Source: Ancylomarina sp048268005 (GTDB lineage: Bacteria; Bacteroidota; Bacteroidia; Bacteroidales; Marinifilaceae). Taken from it: DNA of 64,000 bases. Numbering within the stretch: the first letter of the stretch is position 1; each line of letters opens with the position of its first letter. The stretch spans positions 186,001 through 250,000 of the forward strand of contig JBLWWJ010000001.1 of assembly GCA_048268005.1 (NCBI GenBank), in the 5' to 3' direction. This document shows positions 1 to 9,850 of the stretch, piece after piece. The position numbers were made by a program, and so were the translations under genes. The notes beneath the pieces are model-generated. The model was not told where the DNA came from and searched no databases. It saw only the letters and a program-made list of their open reading frames with translations.

Positions 1-824
1 TCCGGAATTTCAGCCTTAATATTATTGCTGGCTCCTTTAATGCTAAGTGGTGAAATTCCTGTTTTAAGCATCAATTCACCATTACCCTCGAATTCCAGGA
101 TTGCTAATTGAAGCGTAGAATCAACAATCGTCAGGCTTTTAATCTTCTTTGAAAACTGAGTGACATAAAATAGTCGCTGATCTTTTGACCATCCTTTAGA
201 AAAGCGATGTCCGCCAATGGTATAAGCATCCAATTTTTCAATGCTGCCTTCTTCAAGTTTATCCCATCCAATTCCTCTGCCTAAATCGATTATGAGCTGT
301 GAATCACCCTTTTTATTGTATTTGTATTTCTGTAAGCCAACACGTTCAGATGCTGTTAGTTCAACATCGATATCGTATCGATCTAAGTGAACCGCGTAGT
401 AGCCTGCTTTAACAGTTTCATTTTCATGAGAGAATCCCGAAAGTCTATTTTTTGCAGCTAAAGCTGTCGCGTCCGCATTCTTTAAATTACTAGTGGGCAT
501 CATCAAGACATCGCCTAAGTCTCCTATGCCGGTTCCACTTAAATGGGTATGTGAAAAACCGATGATGGTTGTATCAGAATGATGGTAGCCAGAGCACCAG
601 TCCCAGGTCATTTTGATATTGTTGGGACCCAATTGAACGGCGCCAAAGGGAACACTTGCTCCCACAAATACATGGCCATGTCCTCCTGATCCAATGTGTG
701 GATCGACATACTGAATGTAATTCTCTTTCTTCGATGTTTTATTATCATCAGACTGACAGGATATCAGGCTGAAACCCATTATAAATAATAGGAGTAGAGT
801 TCTTATAGATTTTTGGTTGTGCAT
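1..824 (-). CDS. GH92 alpha-mannosidase lipoprotein (3' end outside window)
   Basis: I translated this gene by hand from the ATG at 824; it stays open to the left edge, so about 274 N-terminal residues are present. Residues 1-23 form a lipoprotein signal with lipobox LISC (Cys23). From about residue 39 the text reads YVDPHIGSGGHGH followed by VPFGAVQLGPN, the N-terminal hallmark of glycoside hydrolase family 92. GH92 enzymes are calcium-dependent exo-acting alpha-mannosidases, mostly alpha-1,2. Typical members exceed 700 residues, so the catalytic (alpha/alpha)6 domain is outside the window. It lies last in the visible PUL order, after the EEP-family gene. Family assignment is strong; linkage specificity cannot be read from this fragment. 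Confidence 0.9.
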   Translation of the reverse strand, partial: MHNQKSIRTLLLLFIMGFSLISCQSDDNKTSKKENYIQYVDPHIGSGGHGHVFVGASVPFGAVQLGPNNIKMTWDWCSGYHHSDTTIIGFSHTHLSGTGIGDLGDVLMMPTSNLKNADATALAAKNRLSGFSHENETVKAGYYAVHLDRYDIDVELTASERVGLQKYKYNKKGDSQLIIDLGRGIGWDKLEEGSIEKLDAYTIGGHRFSKGWSKDQRLFYVTQFSKKIKSLTIVDSTLQLAILEFEGNGELMLKTGISPLSIKGASNNIKAEIP

Positions 825-878
825 TTTTCTTCTGTTAAAACTTTGGTTGTAAGGTTGTATATCTGTAAGCTCAAGGCT

Positions 879-1760
879 TTATTTGTCATGATTCAGTCTA
901 TCTACAGCTTTTTTCTTATTTATAAAATCCATGGTCATTAAAACAGGGTAATGATCTGAAATATGTCTGTCATTATCTAACCTGTCGTCAATATGTGAAT
1001 AGGATAATATGTTGATGTTTTTTACAAAACAATAATCAATGCGTTTTGTTGCGGGCTCATTTTTAAATGCATTAAATGTGCCTTTAGGACCATAAAAAGG
1101 TGAAGATGCGAGGCTGATAGCATCTCTTAGTTCTTCTTTTAATAGGCTGATTGTCTTTTCTTCAGGAGTCACATTTAAATCCCCCATAAGAATGACTGGT
1201 AAATTGTCCTTGTTGATAGTTTCGATTTTCTTTAGGATTAATCGAGCTGAATTTTCTTGAGCAATTTTACCTTGATGGTCAAAATGAGCATTGAAAATAT
1301 AAGCTTGTTCTTTGGTTTCTAAGTTTTCAATAAGAGCATATGTAGATATGCGTTCTAAGGCAGCATCCCATCCAACCGATACTTTATAGGGCGTATCTGA
1401 AAGCCAGAATGTAGATTGTTTGATAACTTTATACTTTTGGGTATTGTAAAATATGGCACAGAATTCACCTTTTGTCTTGCCATCTTCTCTTCCTATTCCG
1501 ACATAAGTGTAGTCGGTTAATGCACTGTCAATAAATGTAATTTGATTGTAAAGACCTTCCTGCGTCGCAATAATATCAGGCTTGTAGTTTTCAATCAATT
1601 TAATGATTTTGTTTTTACGCAGTTCCCAATTGTTCTCAGTATCCCATTTGTTATCATATCGAATATTAAAAGACATGATCTTAGAAGATTGAGCTAACAA
1701 TGAATTTGATAATGTTAGAATTATCAAGATGAAAAAGAATAGCTTTTTAGTGGGGAACAT
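879..1760 (-). CDS. Secreted endonuclease/exonuclease/phosphatase-family protein
   Basis: A 293-residue protein with a cleavable signal peptide (residues 1-24, ending LLAQ). The EEP fold motifs are all present: MSFNIRYDN (29-37), TQEG with the metal-binding Glu68, NAHFDH (157-162), GDLNVTPEE with Asp194 and Asn196, and ISDHYPV with Asp269/His270. The family cleaves phosphoester bonds in nucleic acids, inositol phosphates or sphingomyelin. Secreted versions are common in Bacteroidota PULs, where their substrate is mostly unknown. It lies between the LamG lipoprotein and GH92 genes on the same strand, so a role in removing a phosphate or phosphodiester from a glycan is a reasonable inference, not shown by the sequence. 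Confidence 0.85.
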   Translation of the reverse strand: MFPTKKLFFFILIILTLSNSLLAQSSKIMSFNIRYDNKWDTENNWELRKNKIIKLIENYKPDIIATQEGLYNQITFIDSALTDYTYVGIGREDGKTKGEFCAIFYNTQKYKVIKQSTFWLSDTPYKVSVGWDAALERISTYALIENLETKEQAYIFNAHFDHQGKIAQENSARLILKKIETINKDNLPVILMGDLNVTPEEKTISLLKEELRDAISLASSPFYGPKGTFNAFKNEPATKRIDYCFVKNINILSYSHIDDRLDNDRHISDHYPVLMTMDFINKKKAVDRLNHDK

Positions 1761-1821
1761 GATATGAGGTATACTAGGTTATTTAATCTATTAAAGATGA
1801 CGATTTTGTTTGAGTTATAGA

Positions 1822-1851
1822 AATGAAGCTGCCTAAAAAGACAGCTTCATT
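1822..1851 (-). terminator. Intra-PUL hairpin after the LamG lipoprotein gene
   Basis: The inverted repeat AATGAAGCTG / CAGCTTCATT has 10 bp in each arm around a 10-nt loop. It sits just past the stop of the LamG gene and before the EEP gene. The T-run after it on the minus strand is weak, so it may be a partial terminator or an RNA-stability hairpin that sets relative expression inside the operon. Confidence 0.6.
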
Positions 1852-1866
1852 ATTCACATCTACTTC

Positions 1867-3726
1867 TTACTCAACATTCCACTTAATTCCACGCATTTCA
1901 CCATCATAATTACCAGTAACATCTTTAAATTTGATACCAGCAACTTGGTCAAGAGGGAAATATGCATTCAGTCCAGTTTCTGTACCGTCTATATCAGCGT
2001 TTAGGTCTGCAGTAGCACGTGCTACATCCCAACGACGGAAATCTTTGATTGAGCCATTCATTTTACCCCAACCATTTCCTAGCCAGGTTTCACCCCATCC
2101 AGAATTTTCAGGAGCACCTATGTCTTCTTGAATTGCTTTTTGAACACCGTCAACATAAAGTATCGTTGTACGAGCAGTATTGTCATGAACAATTGCTACA
2201 TGTTGCCACTCACCAGGAGTCATTACCAAAGGATCAGTTTTAGGACCTTGCCAGCCGTTTCCAGCATTGGTAAAGTTCCAAAGACCACCTGCTTTTAATA
2301 GGTTTTCTTCAGTTAACTCTTCATAACCGTATACCCAAACACCATAGTTTCCATTATTGAAAAGTTCACCTGTATTATAACCAGCGAAAGTTTTAATGTT
2401 AACATCGAATTCTACGGTATAATCACCTTGAGGTGTATAGTTAGGAGTGATACGTAAACCAACTGCATTTTTATCATCTCTGTCGATATAGATACCAGTA
2501 GCATCAGCAACAAGATTATCTTTTACAACTTCAAGCTTAGCATTAATCTGTGTTACCATTTCATCTACTTCGTCCTGACGTTTTGCATCAGCAATTTTAG
2601 CTGTCGCATCATCAGCAAGACCTTGTAAGTAAGCTTTAGTTCCAACTGGATAGTCACCTGTTGTTGTACCTTCAGTAATACTGTTTTTCAAATCTAAAAC
2701 AGCTGTTTTAGCCGCATTTAAAGCATCAAAATTGATTACAATTACTGGAGGAATACCATCAGCAGCCCAAGTGACATCACCTTTAAAAGTAGCGGTGTAA
2801 GTTCCAGTATTATCTTTAAATTCTGTTCCTAAGTCAGCATCAAATGGGAAATACATGGCTAAATCAGCTTCACTGTTTTCGAAAGTAGCGTCTTGGTTAT
2901 CTGCAATTTGTTGTGCACTTCTTCCATTAGACCAAACGCGAACATCTTTAATCATCGCATTTACAACACGATCTGTCCATGTTGGACCATTACCAATTAC
3001 GAATGGAGCTCTACCAGCAGGCATATAAGTTTGAGTCTGAGACAAAACTTCAACACCATTAATGTATAATTTCTGACTACTAATCTCATTGACAAAGGCG
3101 ATATGCATCCACTCACCAGATTTCATTGTACCTGGTTCGGTTTTAACGTCTCTCCAACCATCAGCTGTACCAACGTTTAGATGAATAACACCATCGTTGA
3201 AATAACGGATTACAAAACCACTATCTGGACCATCTTGCTCAGTTGCAAAGATGTTGTTTGAATAGCCTTTTTGAGCCAAATCAACGACATATATTTTTGT
3301 TTCAATAGTAAAAGCCTCATTGAATATTGGCTTAATATTATCAGAAATTTGAATATAAGTATCGTTTGCTTGTGCGATAATTGGTACTGCAAGTTTTACG
3401 ATATTTGCTTTGAATTTATCGATGTAAACTTGAAGTTTTACTGCAGCATCTGTAATCTCATCCTGAGATTCAGCATTGGTAATTTTCCAATTTACCCAGG
3501 TAATTACATCTTGTAGTTCTTTTTTTGACCCCGGCTTATATGCTCCAGGACTTGTTCCTTCCTCACTGTTTGCTATTAAAGCTTCAGCTTCCTCTATAAT
3601 TGACTCAATTGCGACAGAATCAACCTGCCCTAAATTGTCATCATCGTCGCAAGCTACCATGGTGAACACCATTAAAAAGGCAGCTAGAAAAGACAATATT
3701 TTTGTATTCAATTTCATTGTTTTCAT
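1867..3726 (-). CDS. Lipoprotein with two FIVAR-like/LamG repeats
   Basis: A surface lipoprotein of about 619 residues: signal followed by the lipobox MVACDDDD. Two modules are repeated: a short helical FIVAR-like segment (about 70 residues, with GxYxxGxK and a QDEI or QDEV motif), then a concanavalin/LamG-type beta-sandwich containing GEWMHIA or GEWQHVA and LYINGVE or LYVDGVQ. LamG_3 domains bind carbohydrate, so it is probably the extra glycan-binding lipoprotein of this PUL, following susCD. I chose the ATG at 3726 (MKTMKLNTK). A longer reading frame from 3774 begins inside a hairpin and puts 16 unlikely residues before the signal peptide. The ATG at 3717 is also possible. The ligand is unknown. 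Confidence 0.8.
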   Translation of the reverse strand: MKTMKLNTKILSFLAAFLMVFTMVACDDDDNLGQVDSVAIESIIEEAEALIANSEEGTSPGAYKPGSKKELQDVITWVNWKITNAESQDEITDAAVKLQVYIDKFKANIVKLAVPIIAQANDTYIQISDNIKPIFNEAFTIETKIYVVDLAQKGYSNNIFATEQDGPDSGFVIRYFNDGVIHLNVGTADGWRDVKTEPGTMKSGEWMHIAFVNEISSQKLYINGVEVLSQTQTYMPAGRAPFVIGNGPTWTDRVVNAMIKDVRVWSNGRSAQQIADNQDATFENSEADLAMYFPFDADLGTEFKDNTGTYTATFKGDVTWAADGIPPVIVINFDALNAAKTAVLDLKNSITEGTTTGDYPVGTKAYLQGLADDATAKIADAKRQDEVDEMVTQINAKLEVVKDNLVADATGIYIDRDDKNAVGLRITPNYTPQGDYTVEFDVNIKTFAGYNTGELFNNGNYGVWVYGYEELTEENLLKAGGLWNFTNAGNGWQGPKTDPLVMTPGEWQHVAIVHDNTARTTILYVDGVQKAIQEDIGAPENSGWGETWLGNGWGKMNGSIKDFRRWDVARATADLNADIDGTETGLNAYFPLDQVAGIKFKDVTGNYDGEMRGIKWNVE

Positions 3727-3742
3727 ATAACAAAGTTTAAGC

Positions 3743-3777
3743 AAAGTGAAAGGAGAGTGTGGTCTCCAATTCACTTT
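3743..3777 (-). terminator. Hairpin between susD and the LamG lipoprotein gene
   Basis: The outer arms AAAGTGA / TCACTTT and inner arms GGAGA / TCTCC form one hairpin between the susD stop and the next start. It has no good T-run, so it is more likely an attenuating or stabilising hairpin than a full terminator. It also argues against a translation start at 3774. Confidence 0.55.
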
Positions 3778-3789
3778 GATTATTTTATT

Positions 3790-5385
3790 CTAATTAAAAT
3801 TGCTATTCATTAAACCACCAGTTTTGGATTTTGTATCAGCAGTATCCCACCATAATCGAATATCCATTCTGTCCGTATCAGTTGTGTTTAATGCCGTAGG
3901 AATATTATCCTTATTTTGTTGGTGCTCATTATCTGGGTAACGAACTCGTTTTACCCAAGTTCCACTTGCAACAGTTGAACTACCACTAACACCATCCATT
4001 GGTAAAGCCACATCAGGGTAATCAGTTCTTCTGAAATCAGCCCAACCTTCTACACCATTAGGGAAGTTAGCAACCCACTTTTGAATAATCACTTGTTTAA
4101 GTTGATTCTCGTTTGATCCTGTAATATCTGGCATACCAGAAATATAATCTGTTGCAGCGCTTTCATCTACTCCTACATAGTCCATTGATGCTGCAACACC
4201 TTCTTTATACAAAGCATTAACATCACCAGAAGTCCATCCACGTAAAGCTGCCTCAGCTAAAAGGAACTTTACTTCAGAGTAGAACATGACAGGACAATAC
4301 ATTTTATGAGATGGCTGACTTAAACTTCCAGAGAAATCTTCGTATCCACCTTCAAGGTTAATAGTCGCATACTTCTCTTTGGCGTCAGAAGGAACAAGAT
4401 TGTACCCATTTTCAAGACCTTCATACTTGTCAAAACCTGCTTCTTCTTTTGTTTTAGCTTCAGCTTTCTTCAAATCTTCGTTGAAAACCTTATACGCAAA
4501 CCATTTTGGAGCTCTTGGGTCTTCACCAGCTGTAGATTGGTTGTATAGATAATTAGAGAATGTTTTAGACATACGAATGTTATCCCAATTCCAAGCCATT
4601 TGGTGGATATAATCGAACCAACCATCGCTCCACATTGGAACTCTAACAACATCAGAGTTACTAGCTAATAAACCACCAGCACCATTGATAGCTGCCTGAG
4701 CTTCAGTTTTAGCCATTGCAGGATCGGCATTAGAAATTCGCATGGCTAAACGTAAACGAAGAGAGTTACCAAATTTTTGCCATTTGCTAGCGTCACCACC
4801 ATAAATTAGATCATAACCACCATCGTACTTGTATTGTTCTGATCCTCCGGTAATGCTTGAAACGGCTTTTTCTAATCTCTTAAATAGATCAGCATAAATT
4901 TCTTGTTGAGACGTATAAGGAACTGCTTCACCCGTACCGGCATTAAAATAAGGAATGTCACCATAAGTATCAGTCATTCTTGACCACCAGTAAACCATCC
5001 AAATATCTTTAATTGCTAAAGCATCTACATAGATTGGATTCTCTGAATATGAAGCATCAATTGCACGTGCATCACGCAAATGTCGTGTATAATGCTCTTT
5101 CCATTGATTACCTATCCATCCATCAACATATTCGTATCGTGGTGAACCAAAACCAGAAACGGTATTGGCCCAATACTGTGAATAAAGATCAGGATACAGG
5201 TTAACGTTACGTTGGTAATTAGAAAATACCTCTTGTTGCATTGAACTAAGAAAGAACTTAGGTTCAACGTCAGTCACGGCATCTACTGGGACATTTGTAT
5301 CTCCAAAGTCGTCAGAACAGCCACTGGCTAAAACGAATAGTCCTAGTGAGATTAGGCCTAAATATATTTTTTTCATGATATTCAT
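3790..5385 (-). CDS. susD: SusD/RagB-family outer-membrane nutrient-binding lipoprotein
   Basis: A 531-residue lipoprotein with lipobox LASGCSDD. It resembles the SusD-like_2 branch: an N-terminal helical TPR-like region (FFLSSMQQEVFSNYQRN, DLYSQYWANT), a central region with IWMVYWWSRMTDTYGDIPY, and a C-terminal KMYCPVMFYSEVKFLLAEAALRG with a late ADFRRTDYP segment. SusD proteins cap the SusC porin and capture oligosaccharides. The gene begins 10 bp after the susC stop, as expected for a co-transcribed SusCD pair. With GH92 and LamG neighbours, the ligand is probably a mannose-rich glycan; this is inference. Confidence 0.92.
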   Translation of the reverse strand: MNIMKKIYLGLISLGLFVLASGCSDDFGDTNVPVDAVTDVEPKFFLSSMQQEVFSNYQRNVNLYPDLYSQYWANTVSGFGSPRYEYVDGWIGNQWKEHYTRHLRDARAIDASYSENPIYVDALAIKDIWMVYWWSRMTDTYGDIPYFNAGTGEAVPYTSQQEIYADLFKRLEKAVSSITGGSEQYKYDGGYDLIYGGDASKWQKFGNSLRLRLAMRISNADPAMAKTEAQAAINGAGGLLASNSDVVRVPMWSDGWFDYIHQMAWNWDNIRMSKTFSNYLYNQSTAGEDPRAPKWFAYKVFNEDLKKAEAKTKEEAGFDKYEGLENGYNLVPSDAKEKYATINLEGGYEDFSGSLSQPSHKMYCPVMFYSEVKFLLAEAALRGWTSGDVNALYKEGVAASMDYVGVDESAATDYISGMPDITGSNENQLKQVIIQKWVANFPNGVEGWADFRRTDYPDVALPMDGVSGSSTVASGTWVKRVRYPDNEHQQNKDNIPTALNTTDTDRMDIRLWWDTADTKSKTGGLMNSNFN

Positions 5386-5395
5386 TTTTTAATAA

Positions 5396-8300
5396 TTAAA
5401 AACCAACATTTAGAGAAAATCCGTATGTTCTAGTTGCTGGAACCGGAGCAAAATCGTAAGCTTGCGCTGATAGAGCTGAGCTGAATGCACTTGCATCAGG
5501 AGCGGTACCAGGTGTGTGCTTATAGAAATAGAATAGGTTTCTACCGACAAGAGATAATCTTACAGATTTAACTGGGTTGTTAGGGATTTTATTCAATAGT
5601 GATTTAGGGAAGTTATATCCAATAGCTAATTCCTTTAATTTCATGAAAGAAGCATCATAGATGAATTCCTCGTCAACTTTCGAAAGTTGTCTCCAGTACT
5701 CTTCTGCACTAATCATGACATTGTTTGAACCACCATCAGCAGTTACACCGTCAACGAAAAGAGACATACGATCGTTCTCAGTTGTTCTTTCAGCAGTACC
5801 TGCAGAAACAGCACCTCTTTCAGATGAAGAGTAGATATCACCACCTTCTTGAATAGAAGTCAATACAGAAACATAGAATCCTTTGTATTCAGCATTAAGG
5901 TTGATAGAACCTGTCCAATCGGCTTGAATATCACCAAGAATCTGGTTCTTGTCACCATCAATTGTTTGAAGACCTTTATCGTCAACGATTAATTGACCAT
6001 TATCGTTTCTGTTGTATTTAGTTCCACGGATAAGTCCAAGTTTTTCACCAGGTATACCTACAACTTGGTTATTATCATCAATCTTATAAAGAGGAGATTC
6101 TCCATCTAACTCTTCAAGAATTGTTTCGTTTTTAGCAAAGTTGAAATCGATACCTAATCTAAAGTTGTCTGTTTTGATAGGTACAGTGGTCAGCATAAGT
6201 TCGATACCCTTGTTGGAAATCAAACCTGCATTAATAAGTCTGTACTCGTATCCAGAACTCTGAACGGTTGGAACAGCTAGAATTTGGTTTTTCGTTTCTT
6301 CGTTGTAGTATGTGAAATCAAGCCCAATTCGGTTGTTCAAGAATCTCATATCAGCACCCAGTTCCCATGACTTAGAAATCTCAGGCTTAAGATCTTCAAT
6401 CACCTTAGTCGATTCTACTAATCCTCGAGATAATCCGAAGTTCCAAGATTCTATTTTAAAGCTCTGACTTGTGTTATATGGAGTAGTTGCTTTACCAACT
6501 TGTGCCCATGAACCTCTTAATTTAGCGAATGAAATGAATTCTGGTAATTCTACCATTTCAGAAACAATACCACTTAAACTTACAGAAGGGTAGAAGTATG
6601 AATTGTCATAGTCAGAATCTTTAGCTGTCAGAGTTGATGACCAGTCATTACGAGCCGTAAAATCTAAGAATAAAAAGTTTTTATAGGCAACTTGACCAAA
6701 TCCGTAAATAGAGCGAACTTCGGATTTTTCGATGCTCTGAGTTGAGTTGATGTTTGAACCAGCACCTAAAAAGAAATCACCTTCAGAACTTAAGCGACCA
6801 GAAGTTGACTTTAATTCATTGAAGTAGCGTTTCATGCTGTTTGCTCCAACGTTTAATCCAATTGTGAAGTCTTCATTGATTTCTTTGTTATAAGATAATA
6901 AGAACTCATAGTTTTCTTCTTTAAAGTTAGATTGGGTAGGGTTGTAGTTTGGTCGGTTTGAATCGATCGCATCAGCATATAAGTAACCTTCTAAACTTTC
7001 AAACTGATAGAAATCCATTCCATACTTAAGCTTGGCTTTAAGGTCAGAGTTGATCTTAATGTTTGCAGATACATAGCCGAATGTTCTGTTTTTCTTATCC
7101 TTGTTGGTAGTCTGTGCTTGCAAGAAATAAGGATTTCTAAGGTTAGCACCAGTAGAGGTGTAAAGCTTTTCGACATGCTTACCACCAACGATATCATAAC
7201 CAGGAGCTAAATCCTTATTACGAATATTCATGGGCATTGTATTGAAATAAGAAACATAGCTATAGTTCCCAATCTCAGGACGTTCGTTACCTTCAGTTAC
7301 AAAATAAGAAAGCTTGGTGTCAATATTCAACCATGAGTTGATATCGTAGTCTGCTCTAAGATCGAAAGTTAATTTCTCAACTTTATGATCTTCGTAGATG
7401 CCATTCATAATGTCTTTCCCTAAAGAAACTCGGTAAGCACCTTCGTCGTTACCACCAGTAAATGAAACGTTGTGTTTTTGACTTGTTCCAGTGCGAGTAA
7501 AATCTTTCAGACGATCTTTTTGAGCATTAAAAGCAAGTGTTTCTCCTGTCCATGATTCAAACATTTGACCTTTCATTTCAGGTCCCCATGATGAAGCATT
7601 TGATTTGTCATATTCACCTCTAGTACCTTGTCCATATTTATCTTGAAGATCTAACATGTAAGCAGCATCAGAGAATGTATAGCTTCCAGAATAAGAAATA
7701 CCCAGACCTTGTCCTCTTGTTCCTTTCTTAGTAGTAACCAATATCACACCATTACCACCTCTTTCACCGTAAAGAGCGGCAGCATTAGGTCCTTTTAGTA
7801 CCGATACAGATTCAATATCGTCTGGGTTTAGGTCAAAAGCACCACCTGCTCTTGAAGTACCACCCCAAATAGAACCATCGCGACTGTTACCATCATCAAA
7901 CGGTACGCCATCGACAACCCAAAGAGGAGCGTTGTTTCCAGACAATGAACTTGCACCTCTAATTTCAATTCTCGATGTACCTCCAATACCACCACCAGAC
8001 TGGCTTATTTGTACACCGGCAACTTTTCCTTGTAAAGAACTTACAAGATCTGAATTACCTGTTTGAGTTAGCTCTTCTGATTTTACATCCTGAACAGCAT
8101 ATCCCAAAGCTTTCTTTTCTCTTTTAATACCTAAAGCTGTTACGACAACTTCATCCATTTTAAGAGCATCTGCAAGTAACACAATGTTTAAATTTGATTG
8201 TGTTCCAACAGTAACTTCTTGTGTTAGCATTCCAATAAAACTGAATACTAAAACACTAGATTCGTTAGGTACTGAGATTTCGAATTTTCCATCGATATCG

Positions 8301-8563
8301 GTAACGGTTCCTGTCGTAGTTCCTTTTACTACGATTGAAACTCCCGGCAGTGATACTCCACTTTCTTCGGTTACAACTCCTTGAATAAGTTTTTGATCTG
8401 AAACAGATGTGTTAGCATCAGGTAAACTGTTAACGTTTGCACTCACGCTTAATGGCAATACCATTATTGCGAAAAGCAAAGCTAAAACTCCTATCTTTCT
8501 CTCAAGCCTATATAGGTTAGTTAAGCTTGAATGAAGATTTCGTAAAACGTACTTCTTCTTCAT
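5396..8563 (-). CDS. susC: SusC/RagA-family TonB-linked outer-membrane transporter
   Basis: A 1055-residue TonB-dependent transporter. It has a long N-terminal signal, a carboxypeptidase-regulatory-like beta-sandwich (about 60-135; IQGVVTEESGVSLPGVSIVV), a plug domain with ALGIKREKKALGYAVQ, GKVAGVQIS, and LWVVDGVPFD, followed by ATGAN-type repeats NAAALYGERGGNGVILVTTKKG and a 22-strand-type barrel to a C-terminal aromatic residue (SLNVGF). No N-terminal STN signalling domain is visible, which agrees with control by the LacI regulator rather than by an anti-sigma system. It imports glycan fragments across the outer membrane with the SusD encoded just downstream. The operator at 8653-8672 lies about 90 bp upstream. 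Confidence 0.95.
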   Translation of the reverse strand: MKKKYVLRNLHSSLTNLYRLERKIGVLALLFAIMVLPLSVSANVNSLPDANTSVSDQKLIQGVVTEESGVSLPGVSIVVKGTTTGTVTDIDGKFEISVPNESSVLVFSFIGMLTQEVTVGTQSNLNIVLLADALKMDEVVVTALGIKREKKALGYAVQDVKSEELTQTGNSDLVSSLQGKVAGVQISQSGGGIGGTSRIEIRGASSLSGNNAPLWVVDGVPFDDGNSRDGSIWGGTSRAGGAFDLNPDDIESVSVLKGPNAAALYGERGGNGVILVTTKKGTRGQGLGISYSGSYTFSDAAYMLDLQDKYGQGTRGEYDKSNASSWGPEMKGQMFESWTGETLAFNAQKDRLKDFTRTGTSQKHNVSFTGGNDEGAYRVSLGKDIMNGIYEDHKVEKLTFDLRADYDINSWLNIDTKLSYFVTEGNERPEIGNYSYVSYFNTMPMNIRNKDLAPGYDIVGGKHVEKLYTSTGANLRNPYFLQAQTTNKDKKNRTFGYVSANIKINSDLKAKLKYGMDFYQFESLEGYLYADAIDSNRPNYNPTQSNFKEENYEFLLSYNKEINEDFTIGLNVGANSMKRYFNELKSTSGRLSSEGDFFLGAGSNINSTQSIEKSEVRSIYGFGQVAYKNFLFLDFTARNDWSSTLTAKDSDYDNSYFYPSVSLSGIVSEMVELPEFISFAKLRGSWAQVGKATTPYNTSQSFKIESWNFGLSRGLVESTKVIEDLKPEISKSWELGADMRFLNNRIGLDFTYYNEETKNQILAVPTVQSSGYEYRLINAGLISNKGIELMLTTVPIKTDNFRLGIDFNFAKNETILEELDGESPLYKIDDNNQVVGIPGEKLGLIRGTKYNRNDNGQLIVDDKGLQTIDGDKNQILGDIQADWTGSINLNAEYKGFYVSVLTSIQEGGDIYSSSERGAVSAGTAERTTENDRMSLFVDGVTADGGSNNVMISAEEYWRQLSKVDEEFIYDASFMKLKELAIGYNFPKSLLNKIPNNPVKSVRLSLVGRNLFYFYKHTPGTAPDASAFSSALSAQAYDFAPVPATRTYGFSLNVGF

Positions 8564-8652
8564 AGTTAGTTAATATTAATTGTAAATGGTTTAAACAATT
8601 TGGTTATTATGTAATGGTCTGGTTTTTAATATAAAAATGAATTAAATGTTAA

Positions 8653-8672
8653 TTACTAAACCGATTTAGTAA
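8653..8672. promoter_or_regulatory. LacI-type operator upstream of susC (PUL 1)
   Basis: The 20-bp near-perfect palindrome TTACTAAACCGATTTAGTAA has the central CG typical of LacI-family operators. Two variants of it recur just upstream of the lacI gene of the same locus (12016-12048). The position, about 90 bp before the susC start, fits repression of susC transcription by the LacI protein encoded at 11009-12007. Confidence 0.8.
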
Positions 8673-8734
8673 GTTTGGTAAAAAAATAGAGCCTTTAAGA
8701 CTTATCGCTTATTTTTCTTGCGGGCCCTATAAAT

Positions 8735-9841
8735 TTAACCCTGACTAATTTCTTTTAATGCATATGCGTATGCTCCAATTCCAATGGCTTTACTTGCTCC
8801 CAATTTACTTGAACAAATAGCTAAGCGAGGTTCTGGGTCATACTGTAAACTTTTATCAGTTCCAGGAATTGTAATTTTCGTGGAACGATCTTTTATAAAT
8901 TCTTGAAATTCTTTTTTATTGTCAATATTATATACTTTCTGAACTAAACGTGCTTGGGCTGATCCTTCTGCTGTTTCAAATTTCCCATTTATCTCTTCCA
9001 TAACTGCAGGCATGTATAAATCATGTGCTCCAGAAAGTCCACCTCCAATCACAGCAATTCCATCCGTAAGAGTAAGTAGGTTTGCCAAACTATCGCCCAA
9101 GCAATTCCCGAATTGTTGAAAAGCCAGTTGAGCAGCTTCTTTGTTCGGGTGATTCATATCCTTAGCTATCTTGTATATATCTACAGGCATTAAATCCTTG
9201 TTCGATTCATTGCTTGCATTCTCATAATAGGTTCTTTGAATAGCTCTTGTGCTAATACCTTCTTCTGCAAAACGCTTAGGAAATAACCTTGAGCTTGTCA
9301 GCCAAACTTCACTTGCTATTGAATTATCACCAATAAAGAGCTCATTATTATGGACTAATCCTCCTCCAAAGCCAGTACCTAGTGTTATACCAACTAGATT
9401 TGAGTATTGTTTAGGGCTATTAGCCTCCTGTAATCGTTTGTTAATTTCCGGAAGTATGCCTCCCAGAGCTTCACCATATGCAAACAGATCCCCATCATTA
9501 TTTATAAAAACGGGAATGTTAAAGTGTTCTTCTAACATCGGCCCTAGAGCTACACCACCTCTAAAAGCAGGAAGGTTTGCCAAATCACCAATGATTCCTT
9601 TTTTATAATCAGAAGGACCAGGGAAAGCAAAACTAATTGCAATAGGATCCTCTTTTATTAAATCTTTAGTCTCTTGAAATCCTTTTATTATTGTCTTTAA
9701 ACAAAGTCCTAAATCATTAGCATTAGAAGGTTTCCTAATTGGGTCCACAATTTCGTTACCACCTTTAATAGCTGAAAAAACAAAGTTTGTCCCACCTGCA
9801 TCAAGAGTTAATACAACTCTTTCATCACTCCATATATTCAT
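8735..9841 (-). CDS. ROK-family sugar kinase
   Basis: A 368-residue cytoplasmic protein with the ROK/hexokinase-like ATP-binding fold. The N-terminal phosphate loop LTLDAGGTNFVFS (12-24) and the sugar-binding glycine-rich stretch GITLGTGFGGGLV are clear, as is a second ATP motif, IAVIGGGLSGAHD. The classical ROK zinc motif CxCGxxGC is not visible, so it belongs to a divergent bacterial branch. It probably phosphorylates the hexose released by the PUL, for instance mannose or glucose. It lies 9 bp downstream of the MFS transporter gene, so lacI, mfs and kinase look like one transcript. Substrate is inferred from context only. Confidence 0.85.
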   Translation of the reverse strand: MNIWSDERVVLTLDAGGTNFVFSAIKGGNEIVDPIRKPSNANDLGLCLKTIIKGFQETKDLIKEDPIAISFAFPGPSDYKKGIIGDLANLPAFRGGVALGPMLEEHFNIPVFINNDGDLFAYGEALGGILPEINKRLQEANSPKQYSNLVGITLGTGFGGGLVHNNELFIGDNSIASEVWLTSSRLFPKRFAEEGISTRAIQRTYYENASNESNKDLMPVDIYKIAKDMNHPNKEAAQLAFQQFGNCLGDSLANLLTLTDGIAVIGGGLSGAHDLYMPAVMEEINGKFETAEGSAQARLVQKVYNIDNKKEFQEFIKDRSTKITIPGTDKSLQYDPEPRLAICSSKLGASKAIGIGAYAYALKEISQG

Positions 9842-9850
9842 GTTCGTCTT

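Noticed and set aside
3727..3774. N-terminal extension of the LamG lipoprotein from an ATG at 3774
   Set aside because: It begins inside a hairpin and would put 16 residues before the lipoprotein signal peptide.
9249..9608. 119-residue plus-strand ORF opposite the ROK kinase gene
   Set aside because: It is the antisense shadow of a well-conserved kinase gene, with no start context or family match.
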